Shown in pieces: positions 9,845-19,054 of a DNA stretch of 64,000 nucleotides; the stretch's first letter is position 1, and each line of letters starts with the position of its first letter. The position numbers and the translations under genes are program-made. Location: the NCBI GenBank assembly GCA_963751665.1, contig CAVVVF010000002.1:1-64000 (forward strand), in the 5' to 3' direction. Below the pieces are notes generated by a model. It was not told the DNA's origin and did not search any database. It saw nothing but the letters and a program-made list of their open reading frames with translations. This stretch comes from AC-69 sp963751665. Its GTDB lineage: Bacteria; Actinomycetota; UBA4738; HRBIN12.

Positions 9845-10159
9845 GGGGCCACGCGCGATTCAGTAGTCGGCAAGGTCCTGTCCTCCGGCAAACCGTCGAA
9901 GGGAGCCCGGATGGTAGTGTTGGTCGCGCCCGGGTCGGGAAAGACGGCGTTCGTTGCCGGCCGGCGGGTCGGTGGGGCGGTCCCTCGGAACCGGGCCCGC
10001 CGCATCCTGAAGGCCGCGTGGCGAGAGGTCGAGCCGCGGGTTCGGGACGGATACGACATCGCGTTCGTGGCCCGGGGAGCCATCCGCCGGAGCAAGACAC
10101 AGGACCTGGTGGCCGAGATGGAGGAGTTGCTGACCCGCGCGGGCGTGATGGGGGCGTGA
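9845..10159 (+). CDS. rnpA: Ribonuclease P protein component
   Basis: The core reads VAGRRVGGAVPRNRARRILKA, the RNR motif of RnpA that binds RNase P RNA during tRNA 5' maturation. The fold is recognisable from about 9855 (DSVVGKVLSSG). The 5' end is a problem: in this frame there is no ATG, GTG or TTG between 9629 and the ATG at 9911, and starting at 9911 would remove the N-terminal helix. The frame stays open back through all of rpmH to a TTG at 9626, which falls inside the rpmH promoter. Either an indel hides the start or the gene uses a non-standard start. It ends in a GTGA overlap with yidD. Confidence 0.85.
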   Translation, partial: GATRDSVVGKVLSSGKPSKGARMVVLVAPGSGKTAFVAGRRVGGAVPRNRARRILKAAWREVEPRVRDGYDIAFVARGAIRRSKTQDLVAEMEELLTRAGVMGA

Positions 10160-10479
10160 CGACCATCCGCCGGCTGCTGTGGATGGCCGGGACACCGGTC
10201 CGCGGGGCCATGCTGGCCCTGATCCGGCTGTACCAGCTGACCCTGTCGGCGTGGCTGGGCGGGCAGTGCCGCTTCTTCCCCTCGTGCTCCCACTATGCCC
10301 AGGAGGCCATCCGGCTCCACGGAGCGCTCCGGGGGTCGGCCCTGGCCACGTGGCGGCTCCTTCGGTGCGGGCCGTTCTCCCGCGGGGGGTTCGACCCGGT
10401 CCCGGCACCGCGATCTGGAAACCTGCCGTATGAGGGTGTCATACACCACGACGGACGGATGCGCGGGGTGGATCCGTGA
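10156..10479 (+). CDS. yidD: Membrane protein insertion efficiency factor YidD
   Basis: The protein has 107 residues from GTG 10156, which overlaps the rnpA TGA (GTGA). It carries the family core: IRLYQLTLSAWLGGQCRFFPSCSHYAQEAI, read in two overlapping parts, with CRFFPSCSHYA and then RLLRCGPFSRGGFDPVP. YidD is a small amphipathic membrane-associated protein that aids YidC. The C-terminus is a little extended. It is followed by a GTGA overlap with yidC, so the two are translationally coupled. Confidence 0.93.
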   Translation: MTTIRRLLWMAGTPVRGAMLALIRLYQLTLSAWLGGQCRFFPSCSHYAQEAIRLHGALRGSALATWRLLRCGPFSRGGFDPVPAPRSGNLPYEGVIHHDGRMRGVDP

Positions 10480-11587
10480 TCGGCGCCGTTCCCTGGTCCC
10501 CTGCCTTCCAGGCGCTCTTGGACGGCCTGGGGTGGCTCATCGCCAAGATCTACGACACCATCCCCAACTACGGGGTGACCATCATCGTGCTCACCGTGCT
10601 GATCCGGCTGGTGCTTCTCCCCCTGGGGATCAAGCAGATCCGGTCGATGCAGCACATGCAGCTGGTGCAGCCCAAGGTCAAGGCCCTTCAGCAGAAGTAC
10701 AAGGGCAACAAGCAGAAGCAGCAGGAAGAGGTCATGAAGCTGTACCGGGAGTACGGGGTCAACCCGTTCTCCGGCTGCTGGCCGGTGCTCCTACAGTTCC
10801 CCATCCTGATCGCGATGTACTCGGTCCTGAGGTATCCCCAGCACCCCATCCACATCCCTGAAGGGACCAAGCTGCATGCCGAATCATCACCGCGCAGATA
10901 CCGCCGGTGTCCGGCCTGAGTGACTGCGTGGGGGGTCAGCAAGACGTCTGCCAGGCGACCACCGAGCCCGGCCCGTCCGGCGGTACCAGCTTCCTGGGGA
11001 TGAACCTCCTGTGCTCAGCCAGGGAGGCAGGCAACCCGAATGCCACCCTGGTGGACAATCACAAGATCGACGGTAAGCAGATCGTCTACCCGGTCGATTG
11101 CGGGAGCGGAGCCGCCACCAGGGTCCCGTACTACGCGTTCGTGATCCTGATGTTCGGCACCACGTACTTCCAACAGCGCCAGATGCAGAAGGCCAGTCCC
11201 CCGGGGGCGTCGTCCTCGCAGCAGCAGGCCCTGCTCCGGATCATGCCCATCATGTTCGGGGTCTTCGGGTTCTTCTTCCCCGCCGGGCTGGTCGTGTACT
11301 GGACGACGTCGAACCTGTGGCAGATCGGCCAGCAGTACTTCATGCTCAGGACCCGGCCTTCCGCCGAGGACCTGGCGGCAAAGGCCGATGGCAAGAAGGA
11401 CAAGAAGGGCTTCATGGCGTCCCTGATGGACCGGATGTCGGATGAGCGCCAGCGCCGGGAGGGACCGACGAGCAAGTCAACCGGGGGTTCCAAGGCAGAC
11501 CCGGCGCCCCGGCCCTCGCCACCACCCAAGAAGCCCGGCTCGGGAGGCAACGGTGGAAGAAGTCGAAAGAAGCGCCCCAAGCGTTGA
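10476..11587 (+). CDS. yidC: Membrane protein insertase YidC, one frameshift
   Basis: GTG 10476 overlaps the yidD stop. The first piece has a transmembrane segment (YGVTIIVLTVLIRLVLLPLG), the charged loop RSMQHMQLVQPKVKALQQKY, and FSGCWPVLLQFPILIAMYSV. A missing A near 10882 (AAA read as AA) breaks the frame; the second piece resumes IITAQIPPVSGLSD, then membrane segments RVPYYAFVILMFGTTYFQQ and MFGVFGFFFPAGLVVYWTTSN, and a basic tail. YidC inserts proteins into the membrane with or without SecYEG. The periplasmic P1 domain of Gram-negatives is absent, as expected. The tail overlaps the start of jag. Confidence 0.93.
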
Positions 11588-12242
11588 GGAGGCCATCGAG
11601 GCCGCCCTGGCGGAGCTCGGCGCCACGGAGCAGGAAGTGACGGTGCAGATCCTCCAGGAGCCCCGAAGCGGTTTCCTGGGGGTCGGTGGCCAGGAGGCGG
11701 TGGTTCGGGTCCGGGTCCGGGCCAGGCGAGAGGAAGCCTCGGAGGAGGATCTCGAGGAGCAGGCCGAGATCGCGGCCGATTTCGTCGAGGGGCTGCTCTC
11801 GCGCATGGGCCTCGTCGCGGACGTCGAACAGGGAGTGGACGACGGGACCATGTATCTCAACGTCGTGGGAGGGGAGTCCGAGTCCCAGGACGAGGAGGAC
11901 GAGGACGGGGAGGACATGGGGCTCCTGATCGGGCGTCACGGCCAGACACTGGAGGCGGTCCAGGAGCTGACCCGGGTTGTGGTGAGCCACCGGACGGGGC
12001 TCCGGTGCCGGGTCATCGTGGACGTGGAGGACTACAAGAAGCGCCAGCGGGTCCGGCTGGTCTCCAAGGCCAGGGAGGTCGCCAAGCGGGTGGCCAAGAC
12101 CGGCCGGGAAGAGGTCCTGGACCCCATGAACCCGTACGAGCGGAAAGTGGTCCACGACGCGGTGGCCGAGGTCTCCGGGGTCGAGAGCTCAAGCCGCGGT
12201 GAAGAGCCCGATCGCCGAGTCGTGATCCGGCCACGGGGCTGA
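11553..12242 (+). CDS. jag: RNA-binding protein Jag/KhpB
   Basis: GTG 11553 lies inside the yidC 3' end (35-base overlap) and gives 229 residues. The Jag-N motif SVEEAIEAALAELG is followed by SGFLGVGGQEAVVRV, an acidic linker, a KH domain around GLLIGRHGQTLEAVQEL, and an R3H domain ending LDPMNPYERKVVHDAV with the Arg-x3-His pattern (ERKVVH). KhpB proteins bind RNA and affect cell division and sporulation in Gram-positives. The place between yidC and rsmG is conserved in actinobacteria. Confidence 0.93.
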   Translation: MEEVERSAPSVEEAIEAALAELGATEQEVTVQILQEPRSGFLGVGGQEAVVRVRVRARREEASEEDLEEQAEIAADFVEGLLSRMGLVADVEQGVDDGTMYLNVVGGESESQDEEDEDGEDMGLLIGRHGQTLEAVQELTRVVVSHRTGLRCRVIVDVEDYKKRQRVRLVSKAREVAKRVAKTGREEVLDPMNPYERKVVHDAVAEVSGVESSSRGEEPDRRVVIRPRG

Positions 12243-12261
12243 GACAGGGACCTAAGGGTCG

Positions 12262-12277
12262 CGTTTCACGTGAAACA
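12262..12277. promoter_or_regulatory. parS centromere site
   Basis: The 16-mer CGTTTCACGTGAAACA matches the near-universal parS consensus TGTTTCACGTGAAACA at 15 of 16 positions, with a perfect 14-base palindromic core at 12263-12276. ParB, encoded 2 kb downstream, should load here. The site contains the GTG start codon of rsmG (12270-12272). No second copy was noticed in the window. Confidence 0.93.
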
Positions 12278-12911
12278 TCCCGGGGAGCCCCGCCCCACCC
12301 AGGACGCCACCGCCTTGATCGAATCGGCAGCAAGGCTGCCCGTCCACCTCGAACCGGAACAGGCCGAAGCCCTCCTGTCTTTTGAGCGGCTGCTCCTGGA
12401 CCGGGCGGTCCCGCTGGGGCTGGTATCCCGAGGGGACGCACCTACGGTCAGGGAGCGCCACATCCTCGACTCGCTGCGGGCCGTACTGGCCCTCGAGTCG
12501 TCTGACGTTGACGCGTACGACCTGGGGTCGGGGAGCGGGCTTCCCGGGATCGTCGTGGCCATCGCCATGCCGTCCTTGCGCGTCGGCCTGGTGGAGGCTC
12601 GGAGCCGCCGAGCGGGCTTCCTGGAACTCGCCGTCGAGCGGCTGGAGCTCCCGAATGTCGCCGTTCTGGCCAAGCCCGCGGACCAGCTGGAAGTGGCCGT
12701 GGACGTCTGCTTCGCCCGGGCCCTGGCCCCGCTCCCAGAGGCCTGGAAGCTCGCTCGCCACCTTCTGCGGCCGGGAGGAAGGCTGGTGTATTTCGCCGGT
12801 GAGGGGTTCCGCAGACCCGACCCGATGCCGCCGGACGCCTCCTCGTTCCGCCTACTGCAGGCACCCGTACTTGCAAGCTCCGGGCCGCTCGCTATCATGA
12901 CGCGGCAGTGA
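12270..12911 (+). CDS. rsmG: 16S rRNA (guanine-527 N7) methyltransferase RsmG
   Basis: The protein has 213 residues. Motifs are RHILDSL, the SAM-binding loop DLGSGSGLPGI, VEARSRRAGFL and FARALAPLPEAW, all typical of RsmG (GidB). It methylates G527 of 16S rRNA, the site linked to streptomycin sensitivity. The start taken is GTG 12270 inside the parS site; a later in-frame TTG near 12315 is possible. It sits between jag and parA as in mycobacteria. Confidence 0.93.
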   Translation: MKHPGEPRPTQDATALIESAARLPVHLEPEQAEALLSFERLLLDRAVPLGLVSRGDAPTVRERHILDSLRAVLALESSDVDAYDLGSGSGLPGIVVAIAMPSLRVGLVEARSRRAGFLELAVERLELPNVAVLAKPADQLEVAVDVCFARALAPLPEAWKLARHLLRPGGRLVYFAGEGFRRPDPMPPDASSFRLLQAPVLASSGPLAIMTRQ

Positions 12912-13025
12912 CCGTCCGCGGCACCCCCACGTCCGACGGAAAGAGGGCCAGACGGGCGGGTGGGCGCCGCTACCGGCCCGCGAAGCTCGGTCAGGACCCA
13001 GGATCTGCCCTCCGAAAGACGAGCC

Positions 13026-14257
13026 GTGACAGTGAATCGACCCTCTGATCCAACCGAAGCCGAGCAGCCCGGTAAGCGCCGCACCAGGATCATCGCCGTG
13101 GCAAACCAGAAGGGCGGCGTGGGCAAGAGCACGACCGCCGTGAGCGTGGGTGCCGCGCTGGCCGAGATGGGTCAGCGAGTGCTGGTCGTGGACCTCGACC
13201 CACAGGGCAACGCCTCCACCGGCCTTGGCATCCGCCATGACGCTCGAAAGGTAACCGTCTACGACGTCTTGGCCAACGATGCCCCCATCATGGACGCGGT
13301 GGTCCAGACCCCCTGCCGAACCTTTTTGCCATCACCTCGACCATCGACCTGGCGGGGGCGGAGATCGAGCTCGTCAGTCAGTTCTCAAGGGAGCTGAAGC
13401 TTCGAAAGGCCATGGAGCCGCTTCACCAAGCAGGCTTCGACTTCGTGTTCCTGGACTGCCCGCCCTCCCTGGGACTGCTCACCGTGAACGCGATGGCGGC
13501 CGCCCAGGAGCTGATCGTCCCCATCCAGTGCGAGTACTACGCGCTCGAAGGGCTGGGTCAGTTGATCAAGAACGTCCGGCTGGTACAGCAGAACGTGAAT
13601 CCGGCACTGCGGCTCAGCGGGATCGTGATGACCATGTTCGACCCTCGAACGAAGCTCTCCGAGCAGGTCGTGGAGGAGGTCAGGAGGTACTTTGGCGACC
13701 GGGTGTACGACACCATCATACCGAGGACGGTTCGGCTGTCCGAGGCGCCCGGGTTCGGGCAGCCCATCACGGCCTACGATCCTCGGTCCCGGGGGGCCAA
13801 GCGGTATCGGGAATTGGCGAGCGAGGTGTTCCAGAAGAAGCCGGCCGATGAGCCCATCCCGGTCATTGACAGCCTCCCCTCGGTGGTCCTCCCCCCGCAG
13901 GAGCCCATCCCCATGACCGCGCCCCGACCTCTCCGGGCCGAGCCAGCCGGAAGGGCGAAGGGAGGCGGCGGCCAACCGGAGGGCGAGAGCCAGGGCAGGC
14001 AGCTGAAGGTGGTGGGGGGGTCAGCCGGCGGTGGAACCGGGACCCAGGCGCGCTCGCCTGGACCTCGCGGGCAGGCGGCCACGGCGGTCGAGGCAACCGC
14101 AGCTGGAGGTCGAGCGTCCGCGGTCAAGAAGCCTGCGCCTGCCGCGAAACCTGAAGTGAAGGTTGAGCCCGAGCTTCCCCAGGACGTCGAGTCCTCTCCG
14201 GGGGATGAGGACCAGAAGCGTCGTTGGAGCCTGTTCCGAAGGGGAGGAAAGGAATGA
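13026..14257 (+). CDS. parA: Chromosome-partition ATPase ParA (Soj), one frameshift, long C-terminal tail
   Basis: GTG 13026 (or 13032) begins a short leader, then RIIAVANQKGGVGKSTTAVS with the deviant Walker A, and VLVVDLDPQGNASTGLG. A C-run read one base short near 13312 (five instead of six C) shifts the frame; the next frame resumes NLFAITSTIDLAGAEIELV, FVFLDCPPSLGLLTVNA and EYYALEGLGQL to the end of the fold near EVFQKKPAD. About 125 more residues follow, rich in Pro, Ala, Gly and Lys, ending in a Trp/Arg/Lys-rich tip. Typical chromosomal ParA lacks this tail. ParA moves ParB-parS complexes on the nucleoid. parB follows with an ATGA overlap. Confidence 0.95.
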
Positions 14258-15132
14258 AGCGAGGGGGGCTGGGGCGGGGGTTGTCGGCGCTGATCCCGGG
14301 CGCGGTCGAGGAGGGGGCGGGGTTGTTGGAGATCCCCGTGGGGGCCATCGGCCCCAATCCCCGGCAGCCCAGGACGACCTTCCAGGACGAGTCGCTCGAG
14401 GCCCTGGCCATGTCCATCAGGGAGGTTGGGGTCCTCCAGCCCATCGTGGTTCGACGGGGAGACACCGGGTTCGAGCTCATCGCGGGAGAGCGCCGCCTTC
14501 GGGCCGCCAAGGCGGCGGGCCTGGCCACCATCCCCGCCGTCGTCCGTGAGAGCGACGACACGGAGTCGCTCCGGGAAGCGCTCATCGAGAACATCCACCG
14601 GGAGGACCTGAACCCGATCGAGCTGGCCGAGGCGTTCCGGGAGCTGCTCGAGGAGCTCGAGCTGAAGCAGGAGACGCTGGCCGAGCGGCTCGGGGTGTCC
14701 CGCTCGCACGTGGCGAACACCATCCGCCTGCTGGGACTCCCGGCCGACGTCCAGCAGCTCCTGGCCCAACGCAGGATCCAGGCCGGCCACGGCCGGGCCC
14801 TCTTGGCCCTGGGGGACGGCGAGGCTCAGCGGTCCCTCGCGCTTCGAGCCGCGGCGGAAGACCTCTCGGTTCGCGAGGTGGAGGAGGTCGTGCGCAGGTT
14901 CGTCGATCAACCGAGCGCGGAGGCCACGCCGGTTCACGCGACGCCTCGCCAGGAGGCCATCTCACTCGCCGAGGTGGAGGAGATCCTGTCGGAGCAGCTC
15001 GCCACCCGGGTCTCAATCCAGATGGGAAGGAAGCGGGGGCGGATCGTCATCGAGTTCGGGTCCGCCGACGACCTCGAGCGGATCGTCTCGGAGATCATCG
15101 GCTCGGGGCCGGGTCTGGCGCCGAGCGACTAG
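14254..15132 (+). CDS. parB: Chromosome-partition protein ParB (CTPase)
   Basis: ATG 14254 overlaps the parA stop as ATGA and has the purine-rich site GGGGAGGAAAGG upstream; 292 residues. The leader KRGGLGRGLSALIP is typical. The CTP-binding box GERRLRAAK and ENIHREDLNPIELA are present, followed by the HTH (ETLAERLGVSRSHVANTIRL) and a C-terminal dimer domain. ParB loads at parS and spreads as a CTP-dependent clamp. It is convergent with ddl; the two stop codons overlap. Confidence 0.97.
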   Translation: MKRGGLGRGLSALIPGAVEEGAGLLEIPVGAIGPNPRQPRTTFQDESLEALAMSIREVGVLQPIVVRRGDTGFELIAGERRLRAAKAAGLATIPAVVRESDDTESLREALIENIHREDLNPIELAEAFRELLEELELKQETLAERLGVSRSHVANTIRLLGLPADVQQLLAQRRIQAGHGRALLALGDGEAQRSLALRAAAEDLSVREVEEVVRRFVDQPSAEATPVHATPRQEAISLAEVEEILSEQLATRVSIQMGRKRGRIVIEFGSADDLERIVSEIIGSGPGLAPSD

Positions 15133-16095
15133 CCCTTCGCCTCCTCGGCAGGGGCGGTCCGCAACAGGGCCAGCTGGAGGATCCTGTCGCACAGATCGGG
15201 AAAGGCCAGGCCTGCCGACTGCGCCGCCATCGGCATGAGGCTCGTGTCCGTCATCCCCGGCGAGGTGTTGACGTCGACGATCCACGAGACCCCTCGGGCA
15301 TCGACCATGATGTCCGCCCGTCCGACGTCCCGAAGGCCGAGCGTGCCGAACGCCCGGGCGGCCTCCCGGTGGCAGGCCGCGGTCACCTCTGGGGCGAGAC
15401 GGGCGGGGGCGTAGTACTCGGTCGCCCCCGGCGTATACCTCGCGGCGTAGTCGAACACGCCGGACTTGGGGACCACCTCGACGAGGGGGAGTGGTTCGTC
15501 AGAGGACCCGACCATGGCCGCCGCGACCTCGGTCCCGTCGATCCTGCGCTCGACCACCACGGCCTTGGCGAACGCGAGCGCGCTCATGACGGCATGGGGG
15601 AGGTCGGCCTCGCGCTCCACGAACGAGATGCCCATGGCGGACCCGGCCCTCGACGGCTTCACCACGACAGGGAGGCCGACCCGCTCGGCCACCTGGTGGA
15701 GGATGGGCCCCGCCGCCAGGTCCCGGAGCGCCGCCGCCTGCACGGTCACCCACGGTGGGGTGGACACGCCGGCCGCGTGCATGGCCTCCTTCGCCAGGAC
15801 CTTGTCGAACGCGACCTGGCAAGGGAAGCGGAGGGGTGCCCGTGTACGGCACGCCCAGGAGCTCGAGCAGCCGTTGGACCGTCCCGTCCTCGCCGTCTCT
15901 CCCGTGCAGGGCCACGTAGCACGCCGAGACCCTTGCAGCGGAGAGGGTTTCGACGAACGGCTCTTCGCCCGGGTCCAGGACGAAGGCGTCGTAGCCCTTC
16001 GACTGCAACGCGGTCATCACCCGGTGTCCCGAGCGGAGCGACACCTCTCGCTCCGGCGAGTGGCCGCCGGCCAGGACGGCGATCCGCTCCCTCAT
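15129..16095 (-). CDS. ddl: D-alanine-D-alanine ligase, one frameshift
   Basis: ATG 16095 overlaps the upstream aminotransferase stop (ATGA). The N-terminus IAVLAGGHSPEREVSLRSG and CYVALHGRDGEDGTVQRL are the Ddl substrate-binding parts; an indel near 15830 separates them from the ATP-grasp half (VVVKPSRAGSAMGISFV, VSWIVDVNTSPGMTDTSL). Together about 320 residues, normal length. Ddl makes the D-Ala-D-Ala dipeptide for peptidoglycan. It is convergent with parB. The G-Y-F of some Ddl paralogues is absent (PGMTDTSLMPMA is the usual form). Confidence 0.93.
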
Positions 16096-17319
16096 CCCGA
16101 CAGCGACCGGTACAGCTCCTGCTCGTCGGCCAGGAGCAGTCCGAGCCGCCGCACCCCCTCGGCGATGTCGTCCTCCGTCGGATAGCAGAACGCCAGGCGC
16201 ATCTTGTCCCGTCCTCTCCCGTCGGGATAGAAGGCCGTCCCGGGCACGTAGGCCACCCGCCGCTCCACCGCAGCCGCCAGCATGGCCTGGGTGTCGAGGT
16301 AGCCGGGGAGCGTGACCCACACGTAGAACCCGCCGGCCGGGTGGGTCCACGACGCCTCGGCCGGGAAGTGCTCCACGAGGGCGGCGATCATGCCGTCACG
16401 GCGCCTTCGGTAGATGTCGACCAGGCGCCCGAGGTTGGCGCGCCACCGCTCGCCGGAGAGGTACCGCTCCGTCACCAGCATGGTGAACGAGCTGCCGCAC
16501 AGGTCGGCCGCCTCCTTGGCCAGGATGAGACGCTGGAGGAGGCCGGGCTCGGCCAGTGCCCACCCCACGCGCACGCCGGGCGAGAACACCTTCGACACGG
16601 TCCCGACGTAGATGACGTTGTGCGGATCCATCGACCGAAGTGTCGGTTCGCCGTCGCCCTCGAAACGAAGCAGGCCGTACGGGTTGTCCTCCACGATCGG
16701 GATCCGGGCCTCGCGGCACAGAGCGACCAGCTGCTCCCGGCGCGAGTGCGACATCGTCACGCCGGCCGGGTTGTGGAAGTTGGGGACCGTGTAGACGAAC
16801 TTCGGACGGGCCCCCTTCACCAGCGCGTCCTCGAGGTGCTCGACGATCATGCCGTCGTCGTCGAGCTCGACCTGCAGGAAGCGGGGTTCGTAGGCGCTGA
16901 ACGCGGAGAGCGCGCCGACGTACGCGGGCGCCTCCACCACGATCTCGTCTCCGGGGTCGATGAGGACCTTGGCGATCAGGTCGAGGGCCTGCTGCGCGCC
17001 GGTGGTCACGACCATGTCCTCGGGATCGGCCTCGGTGCCCTCCTCGGCCATCAACATGGCCAGACGCTCCCGGAGGGCGGGCGTGCCCTGGCCGGCGCCG
17101 TACTGGAGGGCGGCGTCCGCCCGTTCGGCCAGCACGGACTTCACGACCTCCAGCACGTCCTCGGTGGATAGCGCCCGCACGTAGGGCATCCCTCCCGCCA
17201 AGCGAGATCACCTCGGGCCGGGAGGCCACGGCGAACAGGGCCCGGACCTCCGACGCCGACATCCCCGAGGTGCGACGGGCGTAGAGATCGACGTAGGGGT
17301 CGACGTTGAACTCGGCCAT
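16092..17319 (-). CDS. PLP-dependent aminotransferase, class I/II (MocR/2-aminoadipate type), one frameshift
   Basis: The start is ATG 17319 (MAEFNVDPYVDLYARRTSG). An indel near 17198 interrupts ISLAGGMP. The rest has TTGAQQALDLIAKVL, PNFHNPAGVTMS, VEDNPYGLLRF and the PLP lysine in GTVSKVFSPGVRVGW, ending WVTLPG and MRLAFCYP. This is the aminotransferase domain without the GntR-type HTH, like 2-aminoadipate or multi-substrate aminotransferases. The substrate cannot be named from sequence. It ends inside the ddl start, so the two are coupled; a role in supplying amino acids for the wall is only a guess. Confidence 0.88.
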
Positions 17320-17381
17320 GGGCCGCCCATGGTAACAACGGCCCAGGCCGCGGTGGGGGAACGATGGGCGTCGAAAGAGCG

Positions 17382-18335
17382 TCAGCGGGCCACGTTGGGG
17401 AACACGTCGCGGGCCAGGAGCTCCAGGGTGTCCACGTCGTCGAAGAGCAGGTGATTCAGGAAGATGCGCTGGACGCCCGCCGCCGCGTACTCCGACAGCC
17501 GTTCCGCGGCCCGGTCGGGGGTGCCGACGATGCAATCGTTCTCGATGTCCGCGAGGAAGTCGTCGAACGAACCGGCATCTGGGTCGAGCCGGCGAGCCCG
17601 CTCGACCCGTTCCCGGAACGAGGTCTCGTCGGCTCCGACGCAGACCCAGGTCATGAGCGACGTCGTCACGGTGTCCTGATCTCGGCCCGCGGCATCGACG
17701 GCCTCCCGCACCCGGGCGTACCGGTCTCCGACCTCCTTCGGTGTTCCCCCGTGCGTGTTGAACTCATCGGCCCATCTCGCCACGAGGCGCGAGATCCGAG
17801 GCCCGCCCTTGCCGCCCACGATGATCGGCGGGTGCGGGCGCTGCACGCCCTTCGGCACGAACCGGCAGTCCTGCAGCGTGTAGTGCTTTCCTCGGAACGA
17901 GAAGACCTCCTCGGACAGGAGCCCGTGCACGATCTCCAGCTGCTCCTCCAGCATCTGCATCCGCTCGTTGGTGGGAGGGAAGGGGATCCCGTGGGTGCGG
18001 TGCTCTTCCTCCCACCAGCCGGCTCCCATGCCGATCTCCACGCGCCCGCCCGAGATGTGGTCGACGGTCATGGCCACCTTGGCCAGAACGGTCGGAAGGC
18101 GAAACGTCACCGGCGAGACCAGCGTGCCGAGGCGGAGGCGCTCGGTCCGGGCGGCCAGCGCGGAAAGCACCGTCCAGGCATCGGAGGAACCCCGTCCCGC
18201 CGCTCCCATCACCGAGAAGTAGTGGTCGGAGGTGAACAGGCCCTCGAACCCAAGCCGCTCACAGGCTTCGGACAGGGCCAGCCACTGCTCCCAGGTGATC
18301 CCTTCCTGGCCCTCGACCATCAGGCAGAAACGCAT
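17382..18335 (-). CDS. LLM-class F420-dependent oxidoreductase
   Basis: The protein has 317 residues, intact. It starts MRFCLMVEGQEG, continues LGFEGLFTSDHYF, DAWTVLSALAARTERLRLGT, HISGGRVEIGMGAGWWEEEH and PHPPIIVGGKGG, all marks of luciferase-like monooxygenase-fold enzymes of the F420 group common in actinobacteria. They oxidise or reduce small substrates with coenzyme F420 (or FMN). The substrate is unknown. Its ATG overlaps head to head with the ATG of a small plus-strand reading frame. Confidence 0.9.
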   Translation of the reverse strand: MRFCLMVEGQEGITWEQWLALSEACERLGFEGLFTSDHYFSVMGAAGRGSSDAWTVLSALAARTERLRLGTLVSPVTFRLPTVLAKVAMTVDHISGGRVEIGMGAGWWEEEHRTHGIPFPPTNERMQMLEEQLEIVHGLLSEEVFSFRGKHYTLQDCRFVPKGVQRPHPPIIVGGKGGPRISRLVARWADEFNTHGGTPKEVGDRYARVREAVDAAGRDQDTVTTSLMTWVCVGADETSFRERVERARRLDPDAGSFDDFLADIENDCIVGTPDRAAERLSEYAAAGVQRIFLNHLLFDDVDTLELLARDVFPNVAR

Positions 18336-18465
18336 GGCCTACAATCGTCCCACGAACGCTCCTTCCTCCGACGAAGTGGCACGAGCCGCGAGGGCCGCGG
18401 TCCTGGGAGTCCTCCTCGGGCTGGCCATGGCGGTGCTCGCCGGCACCCGCGACGACCGACGTTGA
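18334..18465 (+). CDS. Small single-pass membrane protein (43 residues), hypothetical
   Basis: ATG 18334 gives 43 residues: a polar N-terminus (AYNRPTNAPSSDEVARAAR), one hydrophobic segment (AAVLGVLLGLAMAVLAG) and a charged end (TRDDRR). The layout is that of a real membrane microprotein. It starts 13 bases before the end of nothing else on this strand and is followed after 13 bases by the acetyltransferase gene. Its start codon overlaps that of the divergent LLM gene, so a shared promoter region would have to lie inside both genes. No family recognised. Confidence 0.4.
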   Translation: MAYNRPTNAPSSDEVARAARAAVLGVLLGLAMAVLAGTRDDRR

Positions 18466-18478
18466 ACGGGAGCCATCG

Positions 18479-19054
18479 ATGAGCCGGAGCGTCGTCGACG
18501 TCGATCTGGACAACTTCCACCTGGTGCCGAAGGCCTGCTTGCTCAGCGTGTTCTGGGAGCTCGACCGGATCGATCCCGACGTGGATCCCAGGTTCGAGAA
18601 GGAGGAGTGGTTCTCCTCCACGCTGCTCGAATGGGGGCGATGCGGGAAGCTCGTCGTGGAGGACGGCGAGGCCCTCGCGTTCGCCGAGTACGCGCCGTCC
18701 ACGCTCTTCCCTCGCCTGGCGCGGTTCCGGGCCGCCGGTGCGGCCTCGGTCGACGCCTGCTACCTCGCGTACTGCTTCGTGGACGAGCGACATCGGGGCC
18801 GAAGCCTGGGGTCGGAGCTGGTGCACGAGGTGGCTCGCGACCTGGTGGACCGGGGGTACCGGGCGGTGGAGGCCGTGGGCGACCGGGCCTTCGACGGGAG
18901 CTGGGTGCTGCCGACGGCGTTCCTGGGAGCGAACGGCTTCGCGGTCGTGCAGGACGACGACCGGTACCCGTTGATGCGACTTGACCTGCACACCTCGGCC
19001 GAGCCACGCCGTCAACTTGCCCGAGCCGCCGCCGGGCAGGACGCCTCGGACTAA
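18479..19054 (+). CDS. GNAT-family N-acetyltransferase
   Basis: The protein has 191 residues, intact, ATG 18479. The acetyl-CoA-binding region reads LAYCFVDERHRGRSLGSELVHEVA (V-x-x-x-x-R-G-x-S/G-L-G pattern) followed by AFLGANGFAVV. The substrate is unknown. It is convergent with cwlM, with overlapping stops. In mycobacteria a small unrelated gene occupies this place between parB and cwlM. Confidence 0.8.
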   Translation: MSRSVVDVDLDNFHLVPKACLLSVFWELDRIDPDVDPRFEKEEWFSSTLLEWGRCGKLVVEDGEALAFAEYAPSTLFPRLARFRAAGAASVDACYLAYCFVDERHRGRSLGSELVHEVARDLVDRGYRAVEAVGDRAFDGSWVLPTAFLGANGFAVVQDDDRYPLMRLDLHTSAEPRRQLARAAAGQDASD

